Shown in pieces: positions 35,014-43,813 of a stretch of 64,000 bases of DNA. A program made the position numbers and the translations under genes. Position 1 is the stretch's first letter; each line of letters opens with the position of its first letter. Where the stretch lies: the NCBI RefSeq assembly GCF_034427435.1, contig NZ_JAXQNP010000004.1, forward strand, positions 248,001 through 312,000. Direction: 5' to 3'. Source of the DNA: Nitrospirillum sp034427435. Lineage in GTDB: Bacteria > Pseudomonadota > Alphaproteobacteria > Azospirillales > Azospirillaceae. The notes under the pieces were generated by a model. The model did not search any database. It worked only from the letters and a program-made list of their open reading frames with translations, and was not told where the DNA came from.

Positions 35014-35891
35014 GGTCCGACGACCTGGATATCCACTACCGGCCCCGCGGGCCCATCACCGGACGGCGCGCCGGCGCCCATCCCAGCCGGCAGGTGGGGG
35101 GGCTAGGGACTTTCCGCGATCTGGTGCCCTTCGCCGCCCATCCCGACGCCCGCCGCATCGACGTGCGGGCCACGGCGCTGGACCCCTTCGACACCATCAT
35201 GGTCCGCCGCTTTCGCCAGCGGGCCTCCATCGATGTCTATGCCTTGGTCGATCTCTCAGCCTCCCTGCGCTACCAGGGGCATGCCATGAAGGCGGCTGTG
35301 GCGCGGGAGCTGTGCGTGGCGCTGGCTCGGTCGGCCACGCGCATCGGCGATCGCTTCGGCCTGATCGGCTGCGACGCCGTCCTGCGGCGGGATTGCTTCC
35401 TGCCCGCCACCGCCCGGCGGGGCGTTGCCGCCGATGTGGCGGTGCTGCTGGCGCCGTCGCGGTGGGGCGGGCCAGGGACGGGGATGGGGCCGGGGCCGGA
35501 AATGGGGGCGGGGGGCCTGCTTGAGGCGGGGCCCTATCTGGCCGGCGCCCGCAAGATGGTCTTCCTCATCTCCGATTTCCTGCTGCCGCTGGAGTTGCTG
35601 CATCGGGTGTACGAGGGCTTGGCCATGCATGACGTCGTGCCCGTCGTCATCCGCGATTCCACGGAAGGGGTGGAACTGCCTGACTGGGGGCTGCTGGACC
35701 TGGCCGACCTGGAAAGCGGTGGCCGGCGGCTTGTTTTCATGCGCCCCTCGCTGAAACGGCGGTGGCTGGCCCAGGAGGCCGACCGCCAGGCCGCCCTCCG
35801 CCAACTGGCCGCCCGCCATGGCCGCGCGCCGCTGACGGTGACCGACCGGCTGGACCCGGATGAATTCTCCCGCGCCTTGCTGGAGGCGTGA
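35010..35891 (+). CDS. mxaS: MxaS, DUF58-type methanol-oxidation maturation protein
   Basis: A 293-residue protein of the MxaS/DUF58 group, found next to MoxR ATPases and thought to act with them. A segment near the N-terminus (DLVPFAAHPDARRIDVRATA, then FDTIMVRRFRQRASIDVYAL) matches the family, followed by a von Willebrand-A-like core (VDLSASLRYQGH). No signal peptide is seen, so it is probably cytoplasmic. The start ATG 35010 overlaps the mxaR stop by four bases, which decides it over the upstream ATG 34977. Confidence 0.87.
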   Translation: MRSDDLDIHYRPRGPITGRRAGAHPSRQVGGLGTFRDLVPFAAHPDARRIDVRATALDPFDTIMVRRFRQRASIDVYALVDLSASLRYQGHAMKAAVARELCVALARSATRIGDRFGLIGCDAVLRRDCFLPATARRGVAADVAVLLAPSRWGGPGTGMGPGPEMGAGGLLEAGPYLAGARKMVFLISDFLLPLELLHRVYEGLAMHDVVPVVIRDSTEGVELPDWGLLDLADLESGGRRLVFMRPSLKRRWLAQEADRQAALRQLAARHGRAPLTVTDRLDPDEFSRALLEA

Positions 35892-35894
35892 ACC

Positions 35895-36817
35895 ATGGGC
35901 CCCCGCATCCTTGTCGCCGGGATGGTCTTGCTGGCCCTGCGGGTGGACGCGGCGCAGGCTCAGCCGGCGGCGGGCGATGGCCAGGCCGTGACGGTGCGGG
36001 CGGAGCGGGACATCGGCTTTTTCACCGGCGATCTGGTCCGCGCCGATGTCCTTGTCCCCCTGCCCGGCGGTGCCAGGCTCGATCCCGCCTCCCTGCCGGC
36101 GCCGGGTCCGGTGACCTACTGGCTGGACCTGCGCGGCATCACCCTGACGCGGCGGGGCCAAGCCGCCGTCCTGCATCTGGTCTACCAGAATTTCTATGTG
36201 GCGCTGGATGCGCGGCGGCTGGAAATTCCTGGTTTCCCCGTGCGCCTCCTGGGGGATGGGGTGTCGCGGGTCGTGGACGTACCGTCCTGGACCATCGGCG
36301 TCTCCCCCCTGCGCGAGGTGGCGCCACCCGTACAGGAAGATCCCAAGGCCTATTTACAGGCCGACCGGGTTGCGCCTGCCCTGGCTGTGGGACGCTGGCG
36401 GATGGTGGCCGGTGGGTTGATGGTGGCGGCCATCCTGGCGCTGTTACCCCTGGCCTATCATCGCGCCTGGGGCCCGTTCCGCCGCCGGCCCGCCCGGGAT
36501 TTCGCGGTCGCCGCCCGCCATTTGCGCCGCCTGGGGGCTAGGGGGAAACGGAGGCGGGATATCTTGAGGCGCTGCTGATCCTGCATCGCGCGCTGGATGG
36601 CGCCGACGGGCGCCGCGTTCTGGCCGATGACCTACCCGCCTTCCTCGACCGCCACCCCCTTTTCGCGCCGTTGCGGGTGGGTTTGGATGCCTTTTTCCAG
36701 GCATCCCGCCAGGCGTTTTTCGGCAGCGCGCCGGCGCGGGCGCGACACCAGCTGCCGTTCAAGGACGTGCAGGGGCTGGGCCGGTCCCTGGCCGCCGCCG
36801 AGCGGGGGCGGCCATGA
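35895..36817 (+). CDS. mxaA: MxaA, membrane-anchored maturation protein; frame lost at 36541-36545
   Basis: A signal peptide (MGPRILVAGMVLLALRVDAAQA), a periplasmic beta-rich domain (to about residue 170) and one membrane span (about 175-195: MVAGGLMVAAILALLPLAYH) fit MxaA, needed for calcium supply to methanol dehydrogenase in methylotrophs. After RHLRRLGARG the written frame goes to a stop at 36578. One extra G in the five-G run 36541-36545 gives ETEAGYLEALLILHRALDGA and a continuous cytoplasmic tail ending at the TGA 36815-36817, which overlaps the mxaC start in the ATGA pattern used throughout this operon. The clean overlap strongly supports the repair. About 307 residues when repaired. 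Confidence 0.83.
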
Positions 36818-37842
36818 CCCTGGGCGCCGATCATCCTTGGGTGCTGGCCCTGCTGCCGCTGGCGCTGGTGCCCTGGCTGAGAAGTCCTCACCAGCGTGTC
36901 GCCATCGGCGCCCTCATACTTGTTCCCACCGACCGGTTGTCCGCCGGGCTGCGGGGTGGGCTGCGCATCGCCGGCACGCTGGCCGTCGCCCTGATCGTCA
37001 CTGCCTTGTCCAGCCCCTATCTTGAAGGCCGGCTGATCAGCCGTACCGGCACCGGCGCCCAGGTGGTGTTGCTGCTGGACCGCAGTGGCAGCATGAACGA
37101 CACCTTCGCCGGCCGCACGCCGGCGGGGACGGAGGAGTCCAAGGCGTCGGCCACCAAGCGCCTGCTGCGCGACTTCATCGGCCGGCGCCCGCATGACCTG
37201 TTCGGCGTCGCCGCCTTTTCCACCGCCCCCATGCTGGTGCTGCCCCTGACCGACCACCAGGACGCGGTGCTGGCCGCGGTGAACGCCAGCGACCGGCGCG
37301 GGCTGGACTTCACCAACATCGCGCGCGGCCTTGGTATGGCGCTGTCCATGTTCGCCGCGGACCGCCCGGACGAGCACCATGTCATCCTGTTGGTTTCCGA
37401 CGGCGGTGCCGTCATCGACCCGCATGCGCAGGACCAGTTGCGGGCCCTTTTCGCGCGCTATCGCGCCGATCTCTATTTCCTGTTCCTGCGCACCGCCGGA
37501 TCCAAGGGCCTGTTCGATGACCCCGGTCCGGATGAAAACACGCCCCAGGCCATGCCGGAGCGTTTCCTGCATCGCTATTTCCAGACCCTGGGCATTCCCT
37601 ACCGCGCCTTCCAGGCGGAAAGCCCCCAGCAGGTGGAGGAGGCGATCCGCCAGGTCGATGCCCTGGAACGCTACCCCATCACCTATACGGAACGGCTGCC
37701 TCGCCGCGATCTGACCGGCTGGGCCTACGCCTCGGCAGGCCTGCCCTTACTGCTGTTGCTGGCCGCCAAGTTGGTGGAGGCGCGCCTGGCGCCGTCCCGT
37801 TCCGTCTTCGTCGCACCGCCAGCGCGGGGGAGGGCGACATGA
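36814..37842 (+). CDS. mxaC: MxaC, von Willebrand-A domain membrane protein
   Basis: A 342-residue protein with a membrane segment at residues about 45-65 (GLRIAGTLAVALIVTALSSP), then a VWA domain with the metal-site motif DRSGSMN (DxSxS) and a C-terminal membrane segment (YASAGLPLLLLLAAKLVEA). MxaC is required with MxaA, MxaK and MxaL for active, calcium-loaded methanol dehydrogenase. The ATG overlaps the repaired mxaA stop; its own stop overlaps mxaK. Confidence 0.9.
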   Translation: MTLGADHPWVLALLPLALVPWLRSPHQRVAIGALILVPTDRLSAGLRGGLRIAGTLAVALIVTALSSPYLEGRLISRTGTGAQVVLLLDRSGSMNDTFAGRTPAGTEESKASATKRLLRDFIGRRPHDLFGVAAFSTAPMLVLPLTDHQDAVLAAVNASDRRGLDFTNIARGLGMALSMFAADRPDEHHVILLVSDGGAVIDPHAQDQLRALFARYRADLYFLFLRTAGSKGLFDDPGPDENTPQAMPERFLHRYFQTLGIPYRAFQAESPQQVEEAIRQVDALERYPITYTERLPRRDLTGWAYASAGLPLLLLLAAKLVEARLAPSRSVFVAPPARGRAT

Positions 37843-38393
37843 GACACGCGTTCTCCCTAGTCCTTACCGGCCTGCCCATCGCTCTGGCCGTGGCGGCGCT
37901 CTCGGCCGCCGCCTGGGCGCTACACCTGTCAGCGGGCAACCGTGCCATCGCCGCGCTGAAGGCAAACCGCGACGTGGCCGTGGCGGCGGACGCGCCGCCA
38001 CCGGTGGTTCTGGCGCGCATGGAGTTCCTGATCCGCCAGGATCGCTTGACCGAGGCCCAGCCGCTGGTGGAAGTGCTGGACGGCCGGGCCGATCCGCGGC
38101 TGCACGACGACGCCCATTACAACCTGGCCAACGCCTGGCTGCGCCGGGGGCTGGACCTTATCAGCCAGGGCAAGGTCGACGCCGCCGGCCCCTTCGTCGT
38201 ATTGGCGCGCCAGGAGTATCGCCGCGCCCTGACCTTGGCGCCTGATGATTGGGACGCCAAGTTCAACCTGGATGTGGCATCCCGCCTGATACGCGACTTC
38301 CCGGCCTTCGAGCGCACGGTGGGCGATACCGGCCAGGTGGACCGCAAGCGCCTGTGGACGGACATCCCCGGCACGCCGCGGGGTGGGCCATGA
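37839..38393 (+). CDS. mxaK: MxaK, methanol-oxidation maturation protein
   Basis: A 184-residue protein with one N-terminal membrane segment (LTGLPIALAVAALSAAAWAL) and a helical, TPR-like periplasmic part containing DDAHYNLANAWLRRGLDLIS and EYRRALTLAPDDWDAKFNLD. The assignment to MxaK rests on this build and on its place between mxaC and mxaL, with ATGA overlaps on both sides. It probably acts in the MxaACKL complex that helps insert calcium. Confidence 0.85.
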   Translation: MRHAFSLVLTGLPIALAVAALSAAAWALHLSAGNRAIAALKANRDVAVAADAPPPVVLARMEFLIRQDRLTEAQPLVEVLDGRADPRLHDDAHYNLANAWLRRGLDLISQGKVDAAGPFVVLARQEYRRALTLAPDDWDAKFNLDVASRLIRDFPAFERTVGDTGQVDRKRLWTDIPGTPRGGP

Positions 38394-39403
38394 CGGCACC
38401 CTTTGCCCGGTTGATCCGCCGCAACGTCCGTGACCCGCGCACCTTGGCCCTGGCCGCCGCCCTTGTTCTGGCCATCGCCGCCGTCGCACTGCCCCGCTTA
38501 CCCATCACGCGCGACGGTGTGCGGGTGTTGGTGGTGGTGGACATCACCGGCAGCATGAACACCCGTGATTACGGGCGGGACGGCGCGCCCGTTAGCCGCT
38601 TGGCCGTCGCCAAGGAGGCGGTGCGCGACCTGCTGGGCCGCCTGCCATGCCCCAGCCGCGTGGGTTTGGCTTTGTTCAGCGAGCGTGTGCCCTTTCTACT
38701 GTTCGAGCCTGTGGACGTCTGCCGCGACTATGGCGCCGTGGAAGGGGCCGTCGACGCCCTTGATTGGCGGGAGGGGTGGGAGGGGGACAGCCATATCGCC
38801 GAGGGCCTGTATGGCGCCATCGCCATGGCCCAGGGCCTGGACAGCGACCTGATGTTCATCACCGACGGTCAGGAGACGCCGCCCTTGCCCTTGTCCGGGG
38901 GGCCGGTTTTCGATGGGAAGCCAGGGGCGGTGCGCGGCGTGATCGTCGGCGCCGGCGGCTACAGCCTGGCGCCCATTCCCAAGTTCGACGACCGGGGCAA
39001 CGAGGTCGGCTTCTGGGGCGTGAACGATGTGCAGCATGAGAACCATTTCGGCGCGCCGCCCCCCGATGCCGAAAGCCGCCCCGGCTATCAGGCCCGCAAC
39101 GCGCCCTTTGGGTCCGGCATCCCCACGGGCACGGAGCATCTGTCATCGGTGCGTGAACCCTATTTGCGGGGCCTGGCCGGGGGCACCGGCCTGACCTACA
39201 CGCACCTGGAGGATGGCCGGCACCTGGCTCGTGCCCTGTTGGCCACTGCCACGCCGCGCCCCAGCCCGGCCCTCGCCGATGTCCGTTGGGTGCCGGGCGC
39301 GGGCGCGCTGGCGGCCTTGCTGGCGGCTTACGGTCTGATCCCGGTGCGGGGTTGGCGGCCCACGGTTCCCGGTTTCATCAAAGCAGTTGGAAGGTGGTCA
39401 TGA
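38390..39403 (+). CDS. mxaL: MxaL, von Willebrand-A domain membrane protein
   Basis: The second VWA protein of the operon, 337 residues. An N-terminal membrane segment (LALAAALVLAIAAVALPRL) is followed by the metal-site motif DITGSMN, where Thr replaces the first Ser of DxSxS, then LVFITDGQE-like core LMFITDGQETPPLPL, and a C-terminal membrane segment (GALAALLAAYGLIPV). It works with MxaA, C and K in methanol dehydrogenase maturation. The start ATG 38390 overlaps mxaK; upstream open sequence to 38249 is a shadow of mxaK. Confidence 0.88.
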   Translation: MTAPFARLIRRNVRDPRTLALAAALVLAIAAVALPRLPITRDGVRVLVVVDITGSMNTRDYGRDGAPVSRLAVAKEAVRDLLGRLPCPSRVGLALFSERVPFLLFEPVDVCRDYGAVEGAVDALDWREGWEGDSHIAEGLYGAIAMAQGLDSDLMFITDGQETPPLPLSGGPVFDGKPGAVRGVIVGAGGYSLAPIPKFDDRGNEVGFWGVNDVQHENHFGAPPPDAESRPGYQARNAPFGSGIPTGTEHLSSVREPYLRGLAGGTGLTYTHLEDGRHLARALLATATPRPSPALADVRWVPGAGALAALLAAYGLIPVRGWRPTVPGFIKAVGRWS

Positions 39404-39927
39404 AACACACGCTTCTTTTCCCCCTGGTTCTGGTTGCCGGGGTTCTGCTGGCCCGCAGCGCGGGGGCCCATGGCCCGACGCCACAGAAGGTGGATGAGAC
39501 GGTGGAGATCAAGGCATCCCCCGCCGCCGTTTGGGCCGTAGCCGGCGACTTCGCCGGCATCGCCAAATGGGATGCGGAGATCAAGGCCAGCGAAGGCAGC
39601 AACAAGAAGCGGGTCATGACCCTGAAGAACGGCGAGAAGATCGAGGAAGAGGTGGACGAATACGACGCCGCCCGCATGACCTACACCTATCGCATGCTGG
39701 ACCCGAACCTGAAGGCGCTGCCCGCCAGTTCCTACTCCGCGACCCTGGTAGTGACGCCGGGCGCGCAGGGCACCACCCAAGTGCAGTGGTACGCCCGTGT
39801 CTATCGCGGCGACACGGGCAACGAACCCCCGGACGAATTGAACGATGAGGCGGCGAAGACCGCGCTGAGCCAGCTGTTCAAGGCTGGGCTGCAGGGCATC
39901 AAGGCCAAGGCCGAAGGGAAAAGCTGA
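39400..39927 (+). CDS. mxaD: MxaD, periplasmic SRPBCC-fold protein
   Basis: A 175-residue precursor with a signal peptide (MKHTLLFPLVLVAGVLLARS... ending SAGA). The mature part is a START/polyketide-cyclase-like fold: VDETVEIKASPAAVWAVAGD, then GIAKWDAEIK and KKRVMTLKNGEKIEEEVDEY. In methylotrophs MxaD aids electron transfer between methanol dehydrogenase and cytochrome cL. It starts inside the mxaL stop (ATGA) and ends one base before the next gene. Confidence 0.9.
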   Translation: MKHTLLFPLVLVAGVLLARSAGAHGPTPQKVDETVEIKASPAAVWAVAGDFAGIAKWDAEIKASEGSNKKRVMTLKNGEKIEEEVDEYDAARMTYTYRMLDPNLKALPASSYSATLVVTPGAQGTTQVQWYARVYRGDTGNEPPDELNDEAAKTALSQLFKAGLQGIKAKAEGKS

Positions 39928-39928
39928 G

Positions 39929-40891
39929 ATGATCCGCCAGCGTCTATCGCTGTTCGCCGCGGTCCTGTCGCTGGTGGCGGGCCCGCTCCGGGCGGGGGAG
40001 CGGATCGTGGTGGTCAGTCAGGATGCGGGCACCCTCAGCCTGCTGGAGGCTGGGGGTGATGTCGTCACCGCCCACCCGGTCGGGAAGGCGCCGGCGGGGA
40101 TCGCCCTGTCGCCGGATGGGATGGCGATTTACGTGGCTTTCCCCGATGGCGGCCACGTCGCCGTGCTGGACCGGGCGACCGGTTTGGTACGGCGGACCAT
40201 GCCGGTGCCGGGCCAGCCCTTCGGAATCGCTGTGGACAGCCGCTTCATTTACGTTTCCGACTGGTCCAAGGATCGCGTGATCAAGCTCGACGCCGCAAGC
40301 GGCCAGGTGGTGGCCACGGCGGCGGTGGGCGGCAGCCCGGCGGGCGTGGCGCTGGGCGGCGGCCGTCTCTACGTCGCCGGCCGTGAAAGCGGCGATGTCA
40401 CGGTGCTGGCGGCGGACGACATGCGCGTCCTGGCCACCGTGCCCACGGGGGATGGCCCCTACGCCCTGGCCCTGTCGCCGGATAGGCGCGCCCTCTATGT
40501 CGTCAACGTCCGCAGCGACGACATGGCGGTGGTGGACACCGCCACGCTGACGCGGACGACGCGCGTGCCGGCTGGCCGCATGCCCTATGGCGTGGCGGTG
40601 ACACCGGATGGCGCTCATGTCCTGGTCACCAGTCAGCATGGCAACAGCCTGGTCGTCATGGACGCCGCGCACCTGACGCAGGAGGCCCAGGTTCCGGTGG
40701 GTCTCTACCCGGAAGGTGTCGTGGCGGACAGCGGCGGCCGGGCCTATGTCGCCAACTGGTTTTCGGCTGACGTGTCGGTCGTCGACATCGCCGGGCAGCG
40801 GGAACTTGGCCGCATCAAGGTTGGTGACGGCCCTCGCTTCCTAGCGCTGCTGCCCCCGCCATCGGGCGGCGTCAAGGGTACTGCGCCGTGA
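39929..40891 (+). CDS. Periplasmic YVTN-type beta-propeller protein
   Basis: A 320-residue protein with a signal peptide (LSLFAAVLSLVAGPLRAGE) and about six to seven propeller blades of the type VGKAPAGIALSPDGMAIYVA, VPTGDGPYALALSPDRRALY and VPAGRMPYGVAVTPDGAHVL. It holds the position that mxaE has after mxaD in methylotroph operons, but I cannot confirm that it is the same protein, so no symbol is given. The role could be a scaffold or sensor near methanol dehydrogenase. Translation is coupled: it follows mxaD by one base, and its stop overlaps the next GTG start. Confidence 0.82.
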   Translation: MIRQRLSLFAAVLSLVAGPLRAGERIVVVSQDAGTLSLLEAGGDVVTAHPVGKAPAGIALSPDGMAIYVAFPDGGHVAVLDRATGLVRRTMPVPGQPFGIAVDSRFIYVSDWSKDRVIKLDAASGQVVATAAVGGSPAGVALGGGRLYVAGRESGDVTVLAADDMRVLATVPTGDGPYALALSPDRRALYVVNVRSDDMAVVDTATLTRTTRVPAGRMPYGVAVTPDGAHVLVTSQHGNSLVVMDAAHLTQEAQVPVGLYPEGVVADSGGRAYVANWFSADVSVVDIAGQRELGRIKVGDGPRFLALLPPPSGGVKGTAP

Positions 40892-41406
40892 GGGTGGGGA
40901 CCTCCAAGACGGCAACCCGGGTGGTCCTTGTGCTCTGCGGCCTGGCACTCATGGCTTGCGATGACGGGGCGGAACCGGCGCCGACAGGCAAGGTGGTGGC
41001 GAGGCAGGGAAATGAGAAGCTGCCCGCCTGGCTGGACGTCAATGAGACGATGGAACCCGCCCTGTGGCTGCGCCGCCGGGAGGTGGGGCGCCCGGTATTG
41101 GCCACCGATCCGGAGGTGGATCGCCTGCGCCGGGCCCTGCGCCAGGCGGCGGAGCGCTTCATCGAGGAACCGCGCATGATCGCCAACCGCACCGCCCAAA
41201 CCAGCGACGCGCTAATGGAAATGGGGCAGCCTGAACTGGCCGTGGATATCCTGGTGGCCATGATTGATGTGGCCGACGCCACGGCGCACAAGCAAATCTA
41301 TGGTGCGTCGTGCCAGCATTACCTAAACTTGCGGAAATCAGGCATGGAACGGTCGGCTGCGCTGGCGCGGCTGGTCGCGTCCTATAAGGCCCAAAATAAC
41401 CGATGA
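40888..41406 (+). CDS. Small lipoprotein of the methanol operon
   Basis: A 172-residue protein, GTG start overlapping the previous stop (GTGA). A lipoprotein signal with lipobox LALMAC and Asp-Asp after the Cys (which could favour retention in the inner membrane if enteric rules apply). The mature part is helical, with KLPAWLDVNETMEPALWLRR near its start and no catalytic motif I recognise. By order it sits where mxaH lies in Methylobacterium-type operons; identity is not proven. Function unknown. Confidence 0.72.
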   Translation: MRVGTSKTATRVVLVLCGLALMACDDGAEPAPTGKVVARQGNEKLPAWLDVNETMEPALWLRRREVGRPVLATDPEVDRLRRALRQAAERFIEEPRMIANRTAQTSDALMEMGQPELAVDILVAMIDVADATAHKQIYGASCQHYLNLRKSGMERSAALARLVASYKAQNNR

Positions 41407-41415
41407 CGGGCAGGG

Positions 41416-42930
41416 ATGGATACGTCATTGCCGCATAGTTCGGTGCCCATGGTTGAACCGGTGGCGGATACGCCGGCACGACCGCATCGCGTGGGTGTGT
41501 TCGACGTGTCGCGCTATTCCCTGCGCGTCCGTCTAATCGCCATCGTGCTGGCGGTCGACTGCGTGGCGGCGGTGCTGTTGGGCGGCGTCATCATCCTGAA
41601 GGCGCGGACCTCCACCCGGCTGGAGATCGCATCCTCCATCCAACTGGCCGACCTGCTGGTGGCCGATGCCACCCGGCTGCTGGCCGATGATACCGGTGCG
41701 CCCCGGCTGGAGAACGTGCCCCTGCCGTTGCGCTCCCTGCGGCACGTCAAGATCACGGTGACGGACAATGGCGGCCGGGTGATCGAGGGCAGCCGGCAAC
41801 CGGTCCCCGCCCAAGGCGCCGCCGCTGGCGGGCATGCCAGCGCCGACACCTATGCCGAGGCGCCGCGCTGGTTCAACCGACTGATCGCCCCTCCCATCGA
41901 GTCCAAGGTCTTCCCCATCGTCGTGCGGCAAAGGCACATCGGCGCGGTGACGGTGGAGTCCGAACCCAGCGATGAGATTGATGAGGCCTGGACCTACGCC
42001 CGTTCGGTCATGGGCTTGGTACTTGGCGTCAATCTGGCCATCCTGGCCGTCCTCTACCTAGCCTTCGGGCGCGTGTTGGCGCCGCTCACCCGCCTGGGGG
42101 CGGGGCTGCGGGAACTGGAGGGCAAGAACTATATGGTGCGTCTGCCACGGCCATCCTCGCGGGAACTGGGGCAGATCACCGACCATTTCAACAAGGCGGC
42201 GGCGGCGCTGCTGGCGGCCAACCAGGCCAACCGCGACCTCAACCGCAAGCTGTTGACCGCACATGACGACGAACGGCGGCGCACCGCCATGGAATTGCAT
42301 GACGACGTCGGCCCCTGCCTGTTCGCGCTGGAGGCCAGCGCCGCCTCCATCGTCACCATGACACAGGGACGGGAGACGGATGCACGCTTGCATGAGCGGG
42401 CGCAGGATGTCGTCTCCCTGGTGCAGAACATCAAGCGGGTGAACCGCCAAGTGTTGGATGGCCTGCGGCCCATGGCCCTGGGCCAGGTGCCGCTCAAGGA
42501 TTGTGTTCATAAGGTTCTGCTGGACTTCAACGAGGGCGGTGGCGCGGGAAATGGCCCCGTCATCGACCACAGCTTTGGCATTCTGCACGACAGCTACGGT
42601 GTCATCGTCGACCTCACCTTCTATCGCTGCGCCCGGGAGGGCCTGTTGAACGCCATCCGCCATGCCCGCGCCCAGCAGGTGTGTTTGACCTTCGGGGAGG
42701 TGACGGCCGCCGGCACCTCATACCTGGAAATGCGGATCGAAGATGACGGCAAGGGGTTCAACCGGCGCAGCCGGCCGGGTATGGGCCTGTCCGGCATGCG
42801 GGAACGGGTCGAGGCGCTGTCCGGCTGGTTCGATCTGCGCACCTCGACCGATGGGACTTCCCTGACCATCCGCCTGCCGCTGGACACCATTGAAGACCTT
42901 GCCCGGTCCACTTCCCAGGAGACGGCCTGA
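41416..42930 (+). CDS. Membrane sensor histidine kinase (NarX/UhpB class)
   Basis: A 504-residue kinase. Membrane segments at about 39-61 and 198-216 flank a periplasmic sensor domain of about 135 residues; a HAMP linker follows, then a HisKA_3 dimerisation domain with the phosphorylated His295 in MELHDDVGPCLF, and the ATPase domain with N-box CAREGLLNAIRHARAQ and G-box IEDDGKGF, then GMGLSGMRERVEAL. It starts 10 bases after the lipoprotein gene and overlaps the response regulator, so it ends the mxa operon as its probable methanol-dehydrogenase control kinase. The signal it senses is unknown. Confidence 0.9.
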   Translation: MDTSLPHSSVPMVEPVADTPARPHRVGVFDVSRYSLRVRLIAIVLAVDCVAAVLLGGVIILKARTSTRLEIASSIQLADLLVADATRLLADDTGAPRLENVPLPLRSLRHVKITVTDNGGRVIEGSRQPVPAQGAAAGGHASADTYAEAPRWFNRLIAPPIESKVFPIVVRQRHIGAVTVESEPSDEIDEAWTYARSVMGLVLGVNLAILAVLYLAFGRVLAPLTRLGAGLRELEGKNYMVRLPRPSSRELGQITDHFNKAAAALLAANQANRDLNRKLLTAHDDERRRTAMELHDDVGPCLFALEASAASIVTMTQGRETDARLHERAQDVVSLVQNIKRVNRQVLDGLRPMALGQVPLKDCVHKVLLDFNEGGGAGNGPVIDHSFGILHDSYGVIVDLTFYRCAREGLLNAIRHARAQQVCLTFGEVTAAGTSYLEMRIEDDGKGFNRRSRPGMGLSGMRERVEALSGWFDLRTSTDGTSLTIRLPLDTIEDLARSTSQETA

Positions 42931-43562
42931 TGACCACAGCCCTTGTCGTTGACGACCATCCCATCGTGTACCAGGGCTGCCGCCGGGTCCTGCAGGACAT
43001 GGGGGTGCAGACGGTCTTGGACGCCGGGTCGGTGGTGGCGGGCTATCGCTCCTTCCTGCGGCGCAAGCCGGACATGGTCATCGCCGACCTGACGTTCAGC
43101 GGCGACGACTTGGGCGGCCTGTCCCTGATCCGCCGCATCCGCACCTCCAACGTCAACGCGCGCGTCGTCGTGTTCAGCATGCACAACGATCCCACCGTCG
43201 TGGCGCGGGCGCTGGAGTGCGGGGCCCTGGGCTATGTGCTGAAGGACGCGCCACCGTCGGAACTGATGGCCGCCTGCGAACGCGCGTTGGCGGGGGAACC
43301 GCACCTGAACCACAAGCTGGCCATGCAGGTGGCCCTGCTGCGCAGCCGTGCCGACAGCATGCCGGCCAAAGACCTGTCGGAGCGGGAGAAGCAGGTGCTG
43401 GCGCTGCTCGCCCGCGGCAACACCTATGACCAGATCGCCGCCAAGCTGGGCATCAGCTACAAGACCGTGGCCAATGCCTCGTCGCTCATGCGCGACAAGC
43501 TGCGGGTCAAGAACCTGGCCGGCCTGATCCGCTTCGCGATTTCGAACCAGATGGACAGCTGA
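42930..43562 (+). CDS. mxaB: LuxR/NarL-type response regulator, MxaB-like
   Basis: A 210-residue regulator with a receiver domain (ALVVDDHPIVYQGCRRVLQD; phospho-acceptor Asp53 in MVIADLTFSG; KDAPPSELM at the end) and a LuxR-type helix-turn-helix (LSEREKQVLALLARGNTYDQ, then IAAKLGISYKTVANASSLMR). Its start overlaps the kinase stop by one base (TGATG). In Methylobacterium a LuxR-type regulator, MxaB, is needed for mxaF transcription; the family and location suggest the same here, though the pairing with a NarX-like kinase directly upstream should be compared with other operons. Confidence 0.85.
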   Translation: MTTALVVDDHPIVYQGCRRVLQDMGVQTVLDAGSVVAGYRSFLRRKPDMVIADLTFSGDDLGGLSLIRRIRTSNVNARVVVFSMHNDPTVVARALECGALGYVLKDAPPSELMAACERALAGEPHLNHKLAMQVALLRSRADSMPAKDLSEREKQVLALLARGNTYDQIAAKLGISYKTVANASSLMRDKLRVKNLAGLIRFAISNQMDS

Positions 43563-43786
43563 TGATTTCGCCTACATGCGGGGCGGCGAAGCGGGCGGCG
43601 CTCCCTCCATTGTCGCCGATACCAAGCATTTCAATCAGGCTGCCAGCCGAGGAACCTGACGTTCAACCAAGCGCAAGTGTCGTTGGTTGCGCGCCCCCGC
43701 AACCATCTTGACTTGCTCGACCAAGTCGGAACAGCCCGCCTCGCAAGAGCGCGGGCTGTTCGCTATTCCGGGTTTTGCGGTGCCGC
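43563..43786 (+). other. Gap after the mxa operon, up to the IS66 element
   Basis: No gene seen. The region contains the hairpin at 43729-43761 and ends with one copy (43779-43786, GGTGCCGC) of the 8-bp target duplication of the IS66-family element. A short inverted repeat GGTTGC/GCAACC lies around 43685-43705. Confidence 0.5.
43729..43761 (+). terminator. Probable terminator-like hairpin after mxaB
   Basis: A perfect 11-bp inverted repeat GAACAGCCCGC/GCGGGCTGTTC with an 11-base loop. No T-run follows, so it may be a Rho-dependent or bidirectional end signal. Confidence 0.55.
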
Positions 43787-43813
43787 GTAAGCGTCAGCGG
43801 GTGGACGATCGAT

